Assembly (NCBI GenBank): GCA_964019135.1
Contig: OZ025256.1
Location: 35,622,035 to 35,686,034 of the forward strand
Source: Arenicola marina
Lineage: Eukaryota > Annelida > Polychaeta > Arenicolidae
Reading direction: 5' to 3'
DNA: 64,000 bases
Shown: positions 24,414 through 36,590 of the stretch, piece after piece
Numbering within the stretch: position 1 is the stretch's first letter
Layout of the letters: every line of letters starts with the position of its first letter
Program-made: the position numbers and the translations under genes
The notes under the pieces: generated by a model
What the model saw: only the letters and a program-made list of their open reading frames with translations
What the model was told of the DNA's origin: nothing
Database searches by the model: none

Positions 24414-27400
24414 AATGGCGTGAGGTAATGGTGTGAGGTAATGGCGTGAGGTAATTGAGTGAGGTAATGGCGTGAGGTAATGGTGTGAGGTAATGGCGTG
24501 AGGTAATGACGTTAGGTAATGGCGTGAGGTAATGGCGTGAGGTAATGGTGTGAGGTAATAGTGTGAGGTAATGGCGTGAGGTAATGACGTTAGGTAATGG
24601 CGTGAGGTAATGGGGTGAGGTAATGGCGTGAGGTAATGGCGTGAGGTAATGGCGTGACGTAAGAGTGTGAGACAATGGTGTGAGGTAATGGCGTGAGGTA
24701 ATTGTGTGAGGTAATGGCGTGAGGTAATAGCGTGAGGTAATGGCTTGAGGTAATGGTATGAGGTATGGGCGTGAGTTAATGGCGTAAGGTAATGGCGTGA
24801 GGTAATAGTGTGAGGTAATGGCGTGAGGTAATGACGTTAGGTAATGGCGTGAGGTAATGGGGTGAGGTAATGGCGTGAGATAATGGCGTGAGGTAATGGT
24901 ATGAGGTATGGGCGTGAGTTAATGGCGTGAGGTAATGGCGTGAGGTAATAGTGTGAGGTAATGGCGTGAGGTAATGACGTTAGGTAATGGCCTGAGGTAA
25001 TGGGGTGAGGTAATGGCGTGAGGTAATGGCGTGAGGTAATGGCGTGACGTAAGAGTGTGAGGTAATGGTGTGAGGTAATGGCGTGACGTAATTGTGTGAG
25101 GTAATGGCGTGAGGTAATCGCGTGAGGTAATGGCTTGAGGTAATGGTGTGAGGTAATTGCGTGAGGTAATGGGGTGAGGCAATGGCGTGAGGTAATGATG
25201 TGAGGTAATGGTGTGAAGTAATGGCCTGAGGTAATGACGTGAGGTAATGGGGTGAGGCAATGGCGTGAGGTAATGACGTGAGGTAATGGTGTGAAGTAAT
25301 GGCGTGAGGTAATGACGTGAGGTAATGGGGTGAGGTAATGGCGTGAGGTAATGGCGCGAGGTAATGGCGTGAGGTAATGGCGTGAGGTAATGGCTTGAGT
25401 TAATGGTGTGAGGTAATGGCGTGAGGTAATGGGGTGAGGAAATGGTGTGAGGTAATGGTGTGAGGTAATGGCGTGAGGTAATGGTGTGAGGTAATGGTGT
25501 GAGGTAATGGTGTAAGGTAATGCCGTGAGGTAATGGCGTGAGGTAATGGTGTAAGGTAATGGTGTGAGGTAATGGCGTCAGGTAATGGTGTGAGGTAATG
25601 GTGTGAGGTAATGGCGCGAGGTAATGGCGTGAGGTAATGGCGTGAGGTAATGGTGTGAGGTAATGGTGTGAGGTAATGGCGCGAGGTAATGGCGTGAGGT
25701 AATGGCGTAAGGTAATGGCGTGAGGTAATAGTGTGAGGTAATGGCGTGAGGTAATGACGTTAGGTAATGGCGTGAGGTAATGACGTTAGGTAATGGCGTG
25801 AGGTAATGGGGTGAGGTAATGGCGTGAGGTAATGGCGTGAGGTAATGGCGTGACGTAAGAGTGTGAGATAATGGTGTGAGGTAATGGCGTGAGGTAATTG
25901 TGTGAGGTAATGGCGTGAGGTAATAGCGTGAGGTAATGGCTTGAGGTAATGGTATGAGGTATGGGCGTGAGTTAATGGCGTAAGGTAATGGCGTGAGGTA
26001 ATAGTGTGAGGTAATGGCGTGAGGTAATGACGTTAGGTAATGGCGTGAGGTAATGGGGTGAGGTAATGGCGTGAGGTAATGGCGTGAGGTAATGGTATGA
26101 GGTATGGGCGTGAGTTAATGGCGTGAGGTAATGGCGTGAGGTAATAGTGTGAGGTAATGGCGTGAGGTAATGACGTTAGGTAATGGCCTGAGGTAATGGG
26201 GTGAGGTAATGGCGTGAGGTAATGGCGTGAGGTAATGGCGTGACGTAAGAGTGTGAGGTAATGGTGTGAGGTAATGGCGTGAGGTAATTGTGTGAGGTAA
26301 TGGCGTGAGGTAATCGCGTGAGGTAATGGCTTGAGGTAATGGTGTGAGGTAATTGCGTGAGGTAATGGGGTGAGGCAATGGCGTGAGGTAATGACGTGAG
26401 GTAATGGGGTGAGGCAATGGCGTGAGGTAATGGCTTGAGGTAATGGTGTGAGGTAATTGCGTGAGGTAATGGTGTGAGGCAATGGCGTGAGGTAATGACG
26501 TGAGGTAATGGTGTGAAGTAATGGCGTGAGGTAATGGCGTGAGGTAATGGCGTGAGGTAATGGTGTGAGGTAATGGTGTGAAGTAATGGCGTGAGGTAAG
26601 AGCCTGAGGTAATGGCGTGAGGTAATTGTGTGAGGTAATGGCGTGAGGTAATGGCGTGAGGTAAGAGCCTGAGGTAATGGCGTGAGGTAATTGTGTGAGG
26701 TAATGGCGTGAGGTAATGGCGTGAGGTAATGGCGTGAGGTAATGGTGTAAGGTAATGGTGTGAGGTAATGGCGTCAGGTAATGGTGTGAGGTAATGGTGT
26801 GAGGTAATGGCGTGAGGTAATGGCGTGAGGTAATTGTGTGAGGTAATGGCGTGAGGTAATGGCGTGAGGTAAGAGCCTGAGGTAATGGCGTGAGGTAATT
26901 GTGTGAGGTAATGGCGTGAGGTAATGGCGTGAGGTAATGGCGTGAGGTAATGGTGTGAGGTAATGGTGTGAGGTAATGGCGTCAGGTAATGGTGTGAGGT
27001 AATGGTGTGAGGTAATGGCGTGAGGTAATGGCGTGAGGTCATAGTGTGACGTAATGGCGTGAGGTAATGGCGTGAGGTAATGGCGTGAGGTAAGAGCCTG
27101 AGGTAATGGCGTGAGGTAATTGTGTGAGGTAATGGCGTGAGGTAATGGCGTGAGGTAATGGCGTGAGGTAAGAGCCTGAGGTAATGCGTGAGATAATCGC
27201 GTGAGATAAGAGCCTGAGGTAATGGCGTGAGGTAATGGCGTGAGGTAAGAGCCTGAGGTAATGGTGTGAGGTAATGGCGTGAGGTAAAGGCGTGAGGTAA
27301 TGGTGTGAGGTAATGGCGTGAGGTAAAGGCGTGAGGTAATGGTGTGAGGTAATGGCGTGGGGTAATGGCGTGAGGTTGTGACGTGAGGTAATGGCGTGAC

Positions 27401-30400
27401 GTAAGAGCGTGAGGTAATGGTGTGAGGTAATGGCGTGAGGTAATTGAGTGAGGTAATGGCGTGAGGTAATGGTGTGAGGTAATGGCGTGAGCTAATGACG
27501 TTAGGTAATGGCGTGAGGTAATGGCGTGAGGTAAGAGCCTGGGGTAATGGCGTGAGGTAATGGCGTGAGGTAAAGGCGTGAGGTAATGGTGTGAGGTAAT
27601 GGCGTGGGGTAATGGCGTGAGGTTGTGACGTGAGGTAATGGCGTGACGTAAGAGCGTGAGGTAATGGTGTGAGGTAATGGCGTGAGGTAATTGAGTGAGG
27701 TAATGGCGTGAGGTAATGGTGTGAGGTAATGGCGTGAGCTAATGACGTTAGGTAATGGCGTGAAGTAATGGCGTGAGGTAATGGTGTGAGGTAATAGTGT
27801 GAGGTAATGGCGTGAGGTAATGACGTTAGGTAATGGCGTGAGGTAATGGGGTGAGGTAATGGCGTGAGGTAATGGCGTGAGGTAATGGCGTGACGTAAGA
27901 GTGTGAGATAATGGTGTGAGGTAATGGCGTGAGGTAATTGTGTGAGGTAATGGCGTGAGGTAATAGCGTGAGGTATTGGCTTGAGGTAATGGTGTGAGGT
28001 AATTGCGTGAGGTAATGGTGTGAGGCAATGGCGTGAGGTAATGACGTGAGGTAATGGTGTGAAGTAATGGCGTGAGGTAATGACGTGAGGTAATGGGGTG
28101 AGGTAATGGCGTGAGGTAATGGCGTGAGGTAATGGCTTGAGGTAATGGTATGAGGTATGGGCGTGAGTTAATGGCGTAAGGTAATGGCGTGAGGTAATAG
28201 TGTGAGGTAATGGCGTGAGGTAATGACGTTAGGTAATGGCGTGAGGTAATGGGGTGAGGTAATGGCGTGAGGTAATGGCGTGAGGTAATGGTATGAGGTA
28301 TGGGCGTGAGTTAATGGCGTGAGGTAATGGCGTGAGGTAATAGTGTGAGGTAATGGCGTGAGGTAATGACGTTAGGTAATGGCCTGAGGTAATGGGGTGA
28401 GGTAATGGCGTGAGGTAATGGCGTGAGGTAATCGCGTGACGTAAGAGTGTGAGGTAATGGTGTGAGGTAATGACGTGAGGTAATTGTGTGAGGTAATGGC
28501 GTGAGGTAATCGCGTGAGGTAATGGCTTGAGGTAATGGTGTGAGGTAATTGCGTGAGGTAATGGGGTGAGGCAATGGCGTGAGGTAATGATGTGAGGTAA
28601 TGGTGTGAAGTAATGGCGTGAGGTAATGGCTTGAGTTAATGGTGTAAGGTAATGGCGTGAGGTAAGGGCGTGAGGAAATGGCGTGAGGTAATGACGTGAG
28701 GTAATGGGGTGAGGTAATGGCGTGAGATAATGGCGAGAGGTAATGGCGTGAGGTAATGGCGTGAGGTAATGGCTTGAGTTAATGGTGTGAGGTAATGGCG
28801 TGAGGTAAGGGCGTGAGGAAATGGCGTGAGGTAATGGTGTGAGGTAATGGCGTGAGGTAATGGCTTGAGATTATGGTGTGAGGTAATAACGTGAGGTAAT
28901 GACGTGAGGTATTGGCGTGAGGTAATGGCGTGAGGTAATGGCGTGAGGTAATGGCGTGAGGTAATGGCGTGAGGTAATGGCGTGAGGTAAGAGCCTGAGG
29001 TAATGGCGTGAGGTAATTATGTGAGGTAATGGCGTGAGGTAAGAGCCTGAGGTAATGCGTGAGGTAATCGCGTGAGATAAGAGCCTGAGGTAATGGCGTG
29101 AGGTAATGGCGTGAGGTAAGAGCTTGGGGTAATGGCGTGAGGTAATGGCGTGAGGTAAAGGCGTGAGGTAATGGTGTTAGTTAATGGCGTGGGGTAATGG
29201 CGTGAGGTTGTGGCGTGAGGTAATGGCGTGACGTAAGAGCGTGAGGTAATGGCGTGAGGTAATATCGTGAGGTAATGGCTTGAGGTAATGGTGTGAGGTA
29301 ATTGCGCGAGGTAATGGTGTGAGGCAATGGCGTGAGGTAATGACGTGAGGTAATGGTGTGAGGTAATGGTGTGAGGTAATGGCGTCAGGTAATGGTGTGA
29401 GGTAATGGTGTGAGGTAATGGCGTGAGGTAATGGCGTGAGGTAATGGCGTGAGGTAATGGCGTGGGGTAATGACGTGAGGTAATGGCGTGAGGTAATGGT
29501 GTGAGGTAATGGTGTGAGGTAATGGCGTGAGGTAATGGCGTGCGGTAGTGGTGTGAGGTAATGGCGTGAGGTAAAGGCATGAGGTAATGGTATGAGGTAA
29601 TGGCGTGATGTAATGTTGTAAGATAATGGCGTGAGGTAATAATGTTAGGTAATGGCGTGAGGTAATGGTGTGAGGTAAGAACGTGAGGTAATGGTCTGAG
29701 GTAATAGTGTGAGGTAATGGTGTGAAGTAATGGTGCAAGGTACTGGTATGAGGTAATGACGTGAGGTAATGGTGTGAGGTAATGGTGTGAGGTAATGGTG
29801 TAAGGTAATGGTGTGAGGTAATGGCGTGAGGTAATGGCGTGCGGTAGTGGTGTGAGGTAATGGCGTGAGGTAAAGGCATGAGGTAATGGTATGAGGTAAT
29901 GGCGTGATGTAATGTTGTAAGATAAAGGCGTGAGGTAATAATGTTAGGTAATGGCGTGAGGTAATGGTGTGAGGTAAGAACGTGAGGTAATGGTCTGAGG
30001 TAATAGTGTGAGGTAACGGTGTGAAGTAATGGTGCAAGGTACTGGTATGAGGTAATGACGTGAGGTAATGGTGTGAGGTAATGGTGTGAGGTAATGGTGT
30101 AAGGTAATGGTATGAGGTAATGGCGTCAGGTAATGGCGTGAGGTAAGAGCCTGAGGTAATGGCGTGAGGTAATTGTGTGAGGTAATGGCGTGAGGTAATG
30201 GCGTGAGGTAATGGCGTGAGGTAATGGTGTAAGGTAATGGTGTGAGGTAATGGCGTCAGGTAATGGTGTGAGGTAATGGTGTGAGGTAATGGCGTGAGGT
30301 AATGGCGTGAGGTAATTGTGTGAGGTAATGGCGTGAGGTAATGGCGTGAGGTAAGAGCCTGAGGTAATGGCGTGAGGTAATTGTGTGAGGTAATGGCGTG

Positions 30401-33379
30401 AGGTAATGGCGTGAGGTAATGGCGTGAGGTAATGGTGTAAGGTAATGGTGTGAGGTAATGGCGTCAGGTAATGGTGTGAGGTAATGGTGTGAGGTAATGG
30501 CGTGAGGTAATGGCGTGAGGTCATAGTGTGACGTAATGGCGTGAGGTAATGGCGTGAGGTAATGGCGTGAGGTAAGAGCCTGAGGTAATGGCGTGAGGTA
30601 ATTGTGTGAGGTAATGGCGTGAGGTAATGGCGTGAGGTAATGGCGTGAGGTAAGAGCCTGAGGTAATGCGTGAGATAATCGCGTGAGATAAGAGCCTGAG
30701 GTAATGGCGTGAGGTAATGGCGTGAGGTAAGAGCCTGAGGTAATGGTGTGAGGTAATGGCGTGAGGTAAAGGCGTGAGGTAATGGTGTGAGGTAATGGCG
30801 TGAGGTAAAGGCGTGAGGTAATGGTGTGAGGTAATGGCGTGGGGTAATGGCGTGAGGTTGTGACGTGAGGTAATGGCGTGACGTAAGAGCGTGAGGTAAT
30901 GGTGTGAGGTAATGGCGTGAGGTAATTGAGTGAGGTAATGGCGTGAGGTAATGGTGTGAGGTAATGGCGTGAGCTAATGACGTTAGGTAATGGCGTGAGG
31001 TAATGGCGTGAGGTAAGAGCCTGGGGTAATGGCGTGAGGTAATGGCGTGAGGTAAAGGCGTGAGGTAATGGTGTGAGGTAATGGCGTGGGGTAATGGCGT
31101 GAGGTTGTGACGTGAGGTAATGGCGTGACGTAAGAGCGTGAGGTAATGGTGTGAGGTAATGGCGTGAGGTAATTGAGTGAGGTAATGGCGTGAGGTAATG
31201 GTGTGAGGTAATGGCGTGAGCTAATGACGTTAGGTAATGGCGTGAGGTAATGGCGTGAGGTAATGGTGTGAGGTAATAGTGTGAGGTAATGGCGTGAGGT
31301 AATGACGTTAGGTAATGGCGTGAGGTAATGGGGTGAGGTAATGGCGTGAGGTAATGGCGTGAGGTAATCGCGTGACGTAAGAGTGTGAGGTAATGGTGTG
31401 AGGTAATGACGTGAGGTAATTGTGTGAGGTAATGGCGTGAGGTAATCGCGTGAGGTAATGGCTTGAGGTAATGGTGTGAGGTAATTGCGTGAGGTAATGG
31501 GGTGAGGCAATGGCGTGAGGTAATGATGTGAGGTAATGGTGTGAAGTAATGGCGTGAGGTAATGGCTTGAGTTAATGGTGTAAGGTAATGGCGTGAGGTA
31601 AGGGCGTGAGGAAATGGCGTGAGGTAATGACGTGAGGTAATGGGGTGAGGTAATGGCGTGAGATAATGGCGAGAGGTAATGGCGTGAGGTAATGGCGTGA
31701 GGTAATGGCTTGAGTTAATGGTGTGAGGTAATGGCGTGAGGTAAGGGCGTGAGGAAATGGCGTGAGGTAATGGTGTGAGGTAATGGCGTGAGGTAATGGC
31801 TTGAGATTATGGTGTGAGGTAATAACGTGAGGTAATGACGTGAGGTATTGGCGTGAGGTAATGGCGTGAGGTAATGGCGTGAGGTAATGGCGTGAGGTAA
31901 TGGCGTGAGGTAATGGCGTGAGGTAAGAGCCTGAGGTAATGGCGTGAGGTAATTATGTGAGGTAATGGCGTGAGGTAAGAGCCTGAGGTAATGCGTGAGG
32001 TAATCGCGTGAGATAAGAGCCTGAGGTAATGGCGTGAGGTAATGGCGTGAGGTAAGAGCTTGGGGTAATGGCGTGAGGTAATGGCGTGAGGTAAAGGCGT
32101 GAGGTAATGGTGTTAGTTAATGGCGTGGGGTAATGGCGTGAGGTTGTGGCGTGAGGTAATGGCGTGACGTAAGAGCGTGAGGTAATGGCGTGAGGTAATA
32201 TCGTGAGGTAATGGCTTGAGGTAATGGTGTGAGGTAATTGCGCGAGGTAATGGTGTGAGGCAATGGCGTGAGGTAATGACGTGAGGTAATGGTGTGAGGT
32301 AATGGTGTGAGGTAATGGCGTCAGGTAATGGTGTGAGGTAATGGTGTGAGGTAATGGCGTGAGGTAATGGCGTGAGGTAATGGCGTGAGGTAATGGCGTG
32401 GGGTAATGACGTGAGGTAATGGCGTGAGGTAATGGTGTGAGGTAATGGTGTGAGGTAATGGCGTGAGGTAATGGCGTGCGGTAGTGGTGTGAGGTAATGG
32501 CGTGAGGTAAAGGCATGAGGTAATGGTATGAGGTAATGGCGTGATGTAATGTTGTAAGATAATGGCGTGAGGTAATAATGTTAGGTAATGGCGTGAGGTA
32601 ATGGTGTGAGGTAAGAACGTGAGGTAATGGTCTGAGGTAATAGTGTGAGGTAATGGTGTGAAGTAATGGTGCAAGGTACTGGTATGAGGTAATGACGTGA
32701 GGTAATGGTGTGAGGTAATGGTGTGAGGTAATGGTGTAAGGTAATGGTGTGAGGTAATGGCGTGAGGTAATGGCGTGCGGTAGTGGTGTGAGGTAATGGC
32801 GTGAGGTAAAGGCATGAGGTAATGGTATGAGGTAATGGCGTGATGTAATGTTGTAAGATAAAGGCGTGAGGTAATAATGTTAGGTAATGGCGTGAGGTAA
32901 TGGTGTGAGGTAAGAACGTGAGGTAATGGTCTGAGGTAATAGTGTGAGGTAACGGTGTGAAGTAATGGTGCAAGGTACTGGTATGAGGTAATGACGTGAG
33001 GTAATGGTGTGAGGTAATGGTGTGAGGTAATGGTGTAAGGTAATGGTATGAGGTAATGGCGTGATTTAATGTTGTAAGGTAATGGCGTGAGGTAATGACG
33101 TTAGGTAATGGTGTGAGGTAATGGCGTGAGGTAATGGCGTGAGGTAAGAGCCTGAGGTAATGGCGTGAGGTAATGGCGTGAGGTAATGGTGTGAGGTAAT
33201 GGCGTGAGGTAATGGCGTGAGGTAATGGTGTAAGGTAATGGTGTGAGGTAATGGCGTCAGGTAATGGTGTGAGGTAATGGTGTGAGGTAATGGCGCGAGG
33301 TAATGGCGTGAGGTAATGGCGTGAGGTAATGGCGTGGGGTAATGACGTGAGGTAATGGCGTGAGGTAATGGTGTGAGGT
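24414..33379 (+). repeat. Tandem duplication of about 9.07 kb, copy 2
   Basis: Copy of 15,344-24,413. Relative to copy 1 it gains seven units (91 bp) between about 25,650 and 25,800, loses three units (39 bp) near 26,395, and loses twelve units (156 bp) near 33,195. The offset therefore runs 9,070, 9,161, 9,122, 8,966. The 12-bp units are at 27,180, 29,051, 30,662 and 31,987, each exactly 9,122 from its partner. The junction near 24,414 joins a GGTGTGAGG context to the AATTGAGTG unit. The older arrangement of that point, leading to TTGCGTGCGG, survives near 33,405, 34,940 and 47,640. Confidence 0.87.
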
Positions 33380-33540
33380 AATGGTGTGAGGTAATGGCGT
33401 GAGGTAATTGCGTGCGGTAGTGGTGTGAGGTAATGGCGTGAGGTAAAAGCATGAGGTAATGGTATGAGGTAATGGCGTGATGTAATGTTGTAAGATAATG
33501 GCGTGAGGTAATAATGTTAGGTAATGGCGTGAGGTAATGG

Positions 33541-34918
33541 TGTGACGTAAGAGCGTGAGGTAATGGCGTGAGGTAATATCGTGAGGTAATGGCTTGAGGT
33601 AATGGTGTGAGGTAATTGCGCGAGGTAATGGTGTGAGGCAATGGCGTGAGGTAATGACGTGAGGTAATGGTGTGAGGTAATGGTGTGAGGTAATGGCGTC
33701 AGGTAATGGTGTGAGGTAATGGTGTGAGGTAATGGCGTGAGGTAATGGCGTGAGGTAATGGCGTGAGGTAATGGCGTGGGGTAATGACGTGAGGTAATGG
33801 CGTGAGGTAATGGTGTGAGGTAATGGTGTGAGGTAATGGCGTGAGGTAATGGCGTGCGGTAGTGGTGTGAGGTAATGGCGTGAGGTAAAGGCATGAGGTA
33901 ATGGTATGAGGTAATGGCGTGATGTAATGTTGTAAGATAATGGCGTGAGGTAATAATGTTAGGTAATGGCGTGAGGTAATGGTGTGAGGTAAGAACGTGA
34001 GGTAATGGTCTGAGGTAATAGTGTGAGGTAATGGTGTGAAGTAATGGTGCAAGGTACTGGTATGAGGTAATGACGTGAGGTAATGGTGTGAGGTAATGGT
34101 GTGAGGTAATGGTGTAAGGTAATGGTGTGAGGTAATGGCGTGAGGTAATGGCGTGCGGTAGTGGTGTGAGGTAATGGCGTGAGGTAAAGGCATGAGGTAA
34201 TGGTATGAGGTAATGGCGTGATGTAATGTTGTAAGATAAAGGCGTGAGGTAATAATGTTAGGTAATGGCGTGAGGTAATGGTGTGAGGTAAGAACGTGAG
34301 GTAATGGTCTGAGGTAATAGTGTGAGGTAACGGTGTGAAGTAATGGTGCAAGGTACTGGTATGAGGTAATGACGTGAGGTAATGGTGTGAGGTAATGGTG
34401 TGAGGTAATGGTGTAAGGTAATGGTATGAGGTAATGGCGTGATTTAATGTTGTAAGGTAATGGCGTGAGGTAATGACGTTAGGTAATGGTGTGAGGTAAT
34501 GGCGTGAGGTAATGGCGTGAGGTAAGAGCCTGAGGTAATGGCGTGAGGTAATGGCGTGAGGTAATGGTGTGAGGTAATGGTGTGAGGTAATGGTGTAAGG
34601 TAATGGCGTGAGGTAATGGCGTGAGGTAATGGCGTGAGGTAATGGCGTGAGGTAATGGTGTGAGGTAATGGTGTGAGGTAATGGCGTGAGGTAATGGTGT
34701 GAGGTAATGGTGTGAGGTAATGGTGTAAGGTAATGGCGTGAGGTAATGGCGTGAGGTAATGGTGTAAGGTAATGGTGTGAGGTAATGGCGTCAGGTAATG
34801 GTGTGAGGTAATGGTGTGAGGTAATGGCGCGAGGTAATGGCGTGAGGTAATGGCGTGAGGTAATGGCGTGGGGTAATGACGTGAGGTAATGGCGTGAGGT
34901 AATGGTGTGAGGTAATGG
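33541..34918 (+). repeat. 1,378-bp segment repeating 32,163-33,540 in part
   Basis: From about 33,541 the register jumps back. Landmarks of the preceding module recur 1,378 bp (106 units) later; for example, the GCGTCAGG context at 32,320 recurs at 33,698. The segment matches 23,041-24,413 at offset 10,500 better than its immediate neighbour does. It includes the GGTGTGACG variant at its left edge and keeps the twelve units missing at 33,195. Either the copied source was a 23-kb-like module, or the neighbour lost the twelve units afterwards. Confidence 0.72.
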
Positions 34919-36590
34919 TGTGAGGTAATGGCGTGAGGTAATTGCGTGCGGTAGTGGTGTGAGGTAATGGCGTGAGGTAAAAGCATGAGGTAATGGTATG
35001 AGGTAATGGCGTGATGTAATGTTGTAAGATAATGGCGTGAGGTAATAATGTTAGGTAATGGCGTGAGGTAATGGTGTGAGGTAAGAACGTGAGGTAATGG
35101 TCTGAGGTAATAGTGTGAGGTAACGGTGTGAAGTAATGGTGCAAGGTACTGGTATGAGGTAATGACGTGAGGTAATGGTGTGAGGTAATGGTGTGAGGTA
35201 ATGGTGTAAGGTAATGGTATGAGGTAATGGCGTGATTTAATGTTGTAAGGTAATGGCGTGAGGTAATGACGTTAGGTAATGGTGTGAGGTAATGGCGTGA
35301 GTTAATGGTGCAAGGTAATGGTATGCGGTAATGGCGTGAGGTAATGACGTTAGGTAATGGCGTGAGGTAATGGCGTGAGGTAATGACGTGAGGTAATGGC
35401 GTGAGGTAATGACGTGAGGTAAGGGCGTGAGGTAATGCGTGAGGTAATCGCGTGAGATAAGAGCCTGAGGTAATGGCGTGAGGTAATGGCGTGAGGTAAG
35501 AGCCTGGGGTAATGGCGTGAGGTAATGGCGTGAGGTAAAGGCGTGAGGTAATGGTGTTAGGTAATGGCGTGGGGTAATGGCGTGAGGTTGTGACGTGAGG
35601 TAATGGCGTGACGTAAGAGCGTGAGGTAATGGTGTGAGGTAATGGCGTGAGGTAATTGAGTGAGGTAATGGCGTGAGGTAATGGTGTGAGGTAATGGCGT
35701 GAGGTAATGACGTTAGGTAATGGCGTGAGGTAATGGCGTGAGGTAATGGTGTGAGGTAATAGTGTGAGGTAATGGCGTGAGGTAATGACGTTAGGTAATG
35801 GCGTGAGGTAATGGGGTGAGGTAATGGCGTGAGGTAATGGCGTGAGGTTGTGGCGTGAGGTAATGGCGTGACGTAAGAGCGTGAGGTAATGGCGTGAGGT
35901 AATATCGTGAGGTAATGGCTTGAGGTAATGGTGTGAGGTAATTGCGCGAGGTAATGGTGTGAGGCAATGGCGTGAGGTAATGACGTGAGGTAATGGTGTG
36001 AGGTAATGGTGTGAGGTAATGGCGTCAGGTAATGGTGTGAGGTAATGGTGTGAGGTAATGGCGTGAGGTAATGGCGTGAGGTAATGGCGTGAGGTAATGG
36101 CGTGGGGTAATGACGTGAGGTAATGGCGTGAGGTAATGGTGTGAGGTAATGGTGTGAGGTAATGGCGTGAGGTAATGGCGTGCGGTAGTGGTGTGAGGTA
36201 ATGGCGTGAGGTAAAGGCATGAGGTAATGGTATGAGGTAATGGCGTGATGTAATGTTGTAAGATAATGGCGTGAGGTAATAATGTTAGGTAATGGCGTGA
36301 GGTAATGGTGTGAGGTAAGAACGTGAGGTAATGGTCTGAGGTAATAGTGTGAGGTAATGGTGTGAAGTAATGGTGCAAGGTACTGGTATGAGGTAATGAC
36401 GTGAGGTAATGGTGTGAGGTAATGGTGTGAGGTAATGGTGTAAGGTAATGGTGTGAGGTAATGGCGTGAGGTAATGGCGTGCGGTAGTGGTGTGAGGTAA
36501 TGGCGTGAGGTAAAGGCATGAGGTAATGGTATGAGGTAATGGCGTGATGTAATGTTGTAAGATAAAGGCGTGAGGTAATAATGTTAGGTA
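34919..36590 (+). repeat. Tail of the left copy of the 12.7-kb duplication
   Basis: Matches 47,615-49,286 at offset 12,696. It contains a 12-bp unit at 35,431-35,442 (partner 48,127) and a TTGCGTGCGG/GTAAAAGCATG marker pair near 34,942-34,985 (partner about 47,640). The match ends between 36,566 and 36,617, where the sequence passes into the 13,435-type block. In that overlap both alignments hold, so the crossover cannot be placed more finely. Confidence 0.82.
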
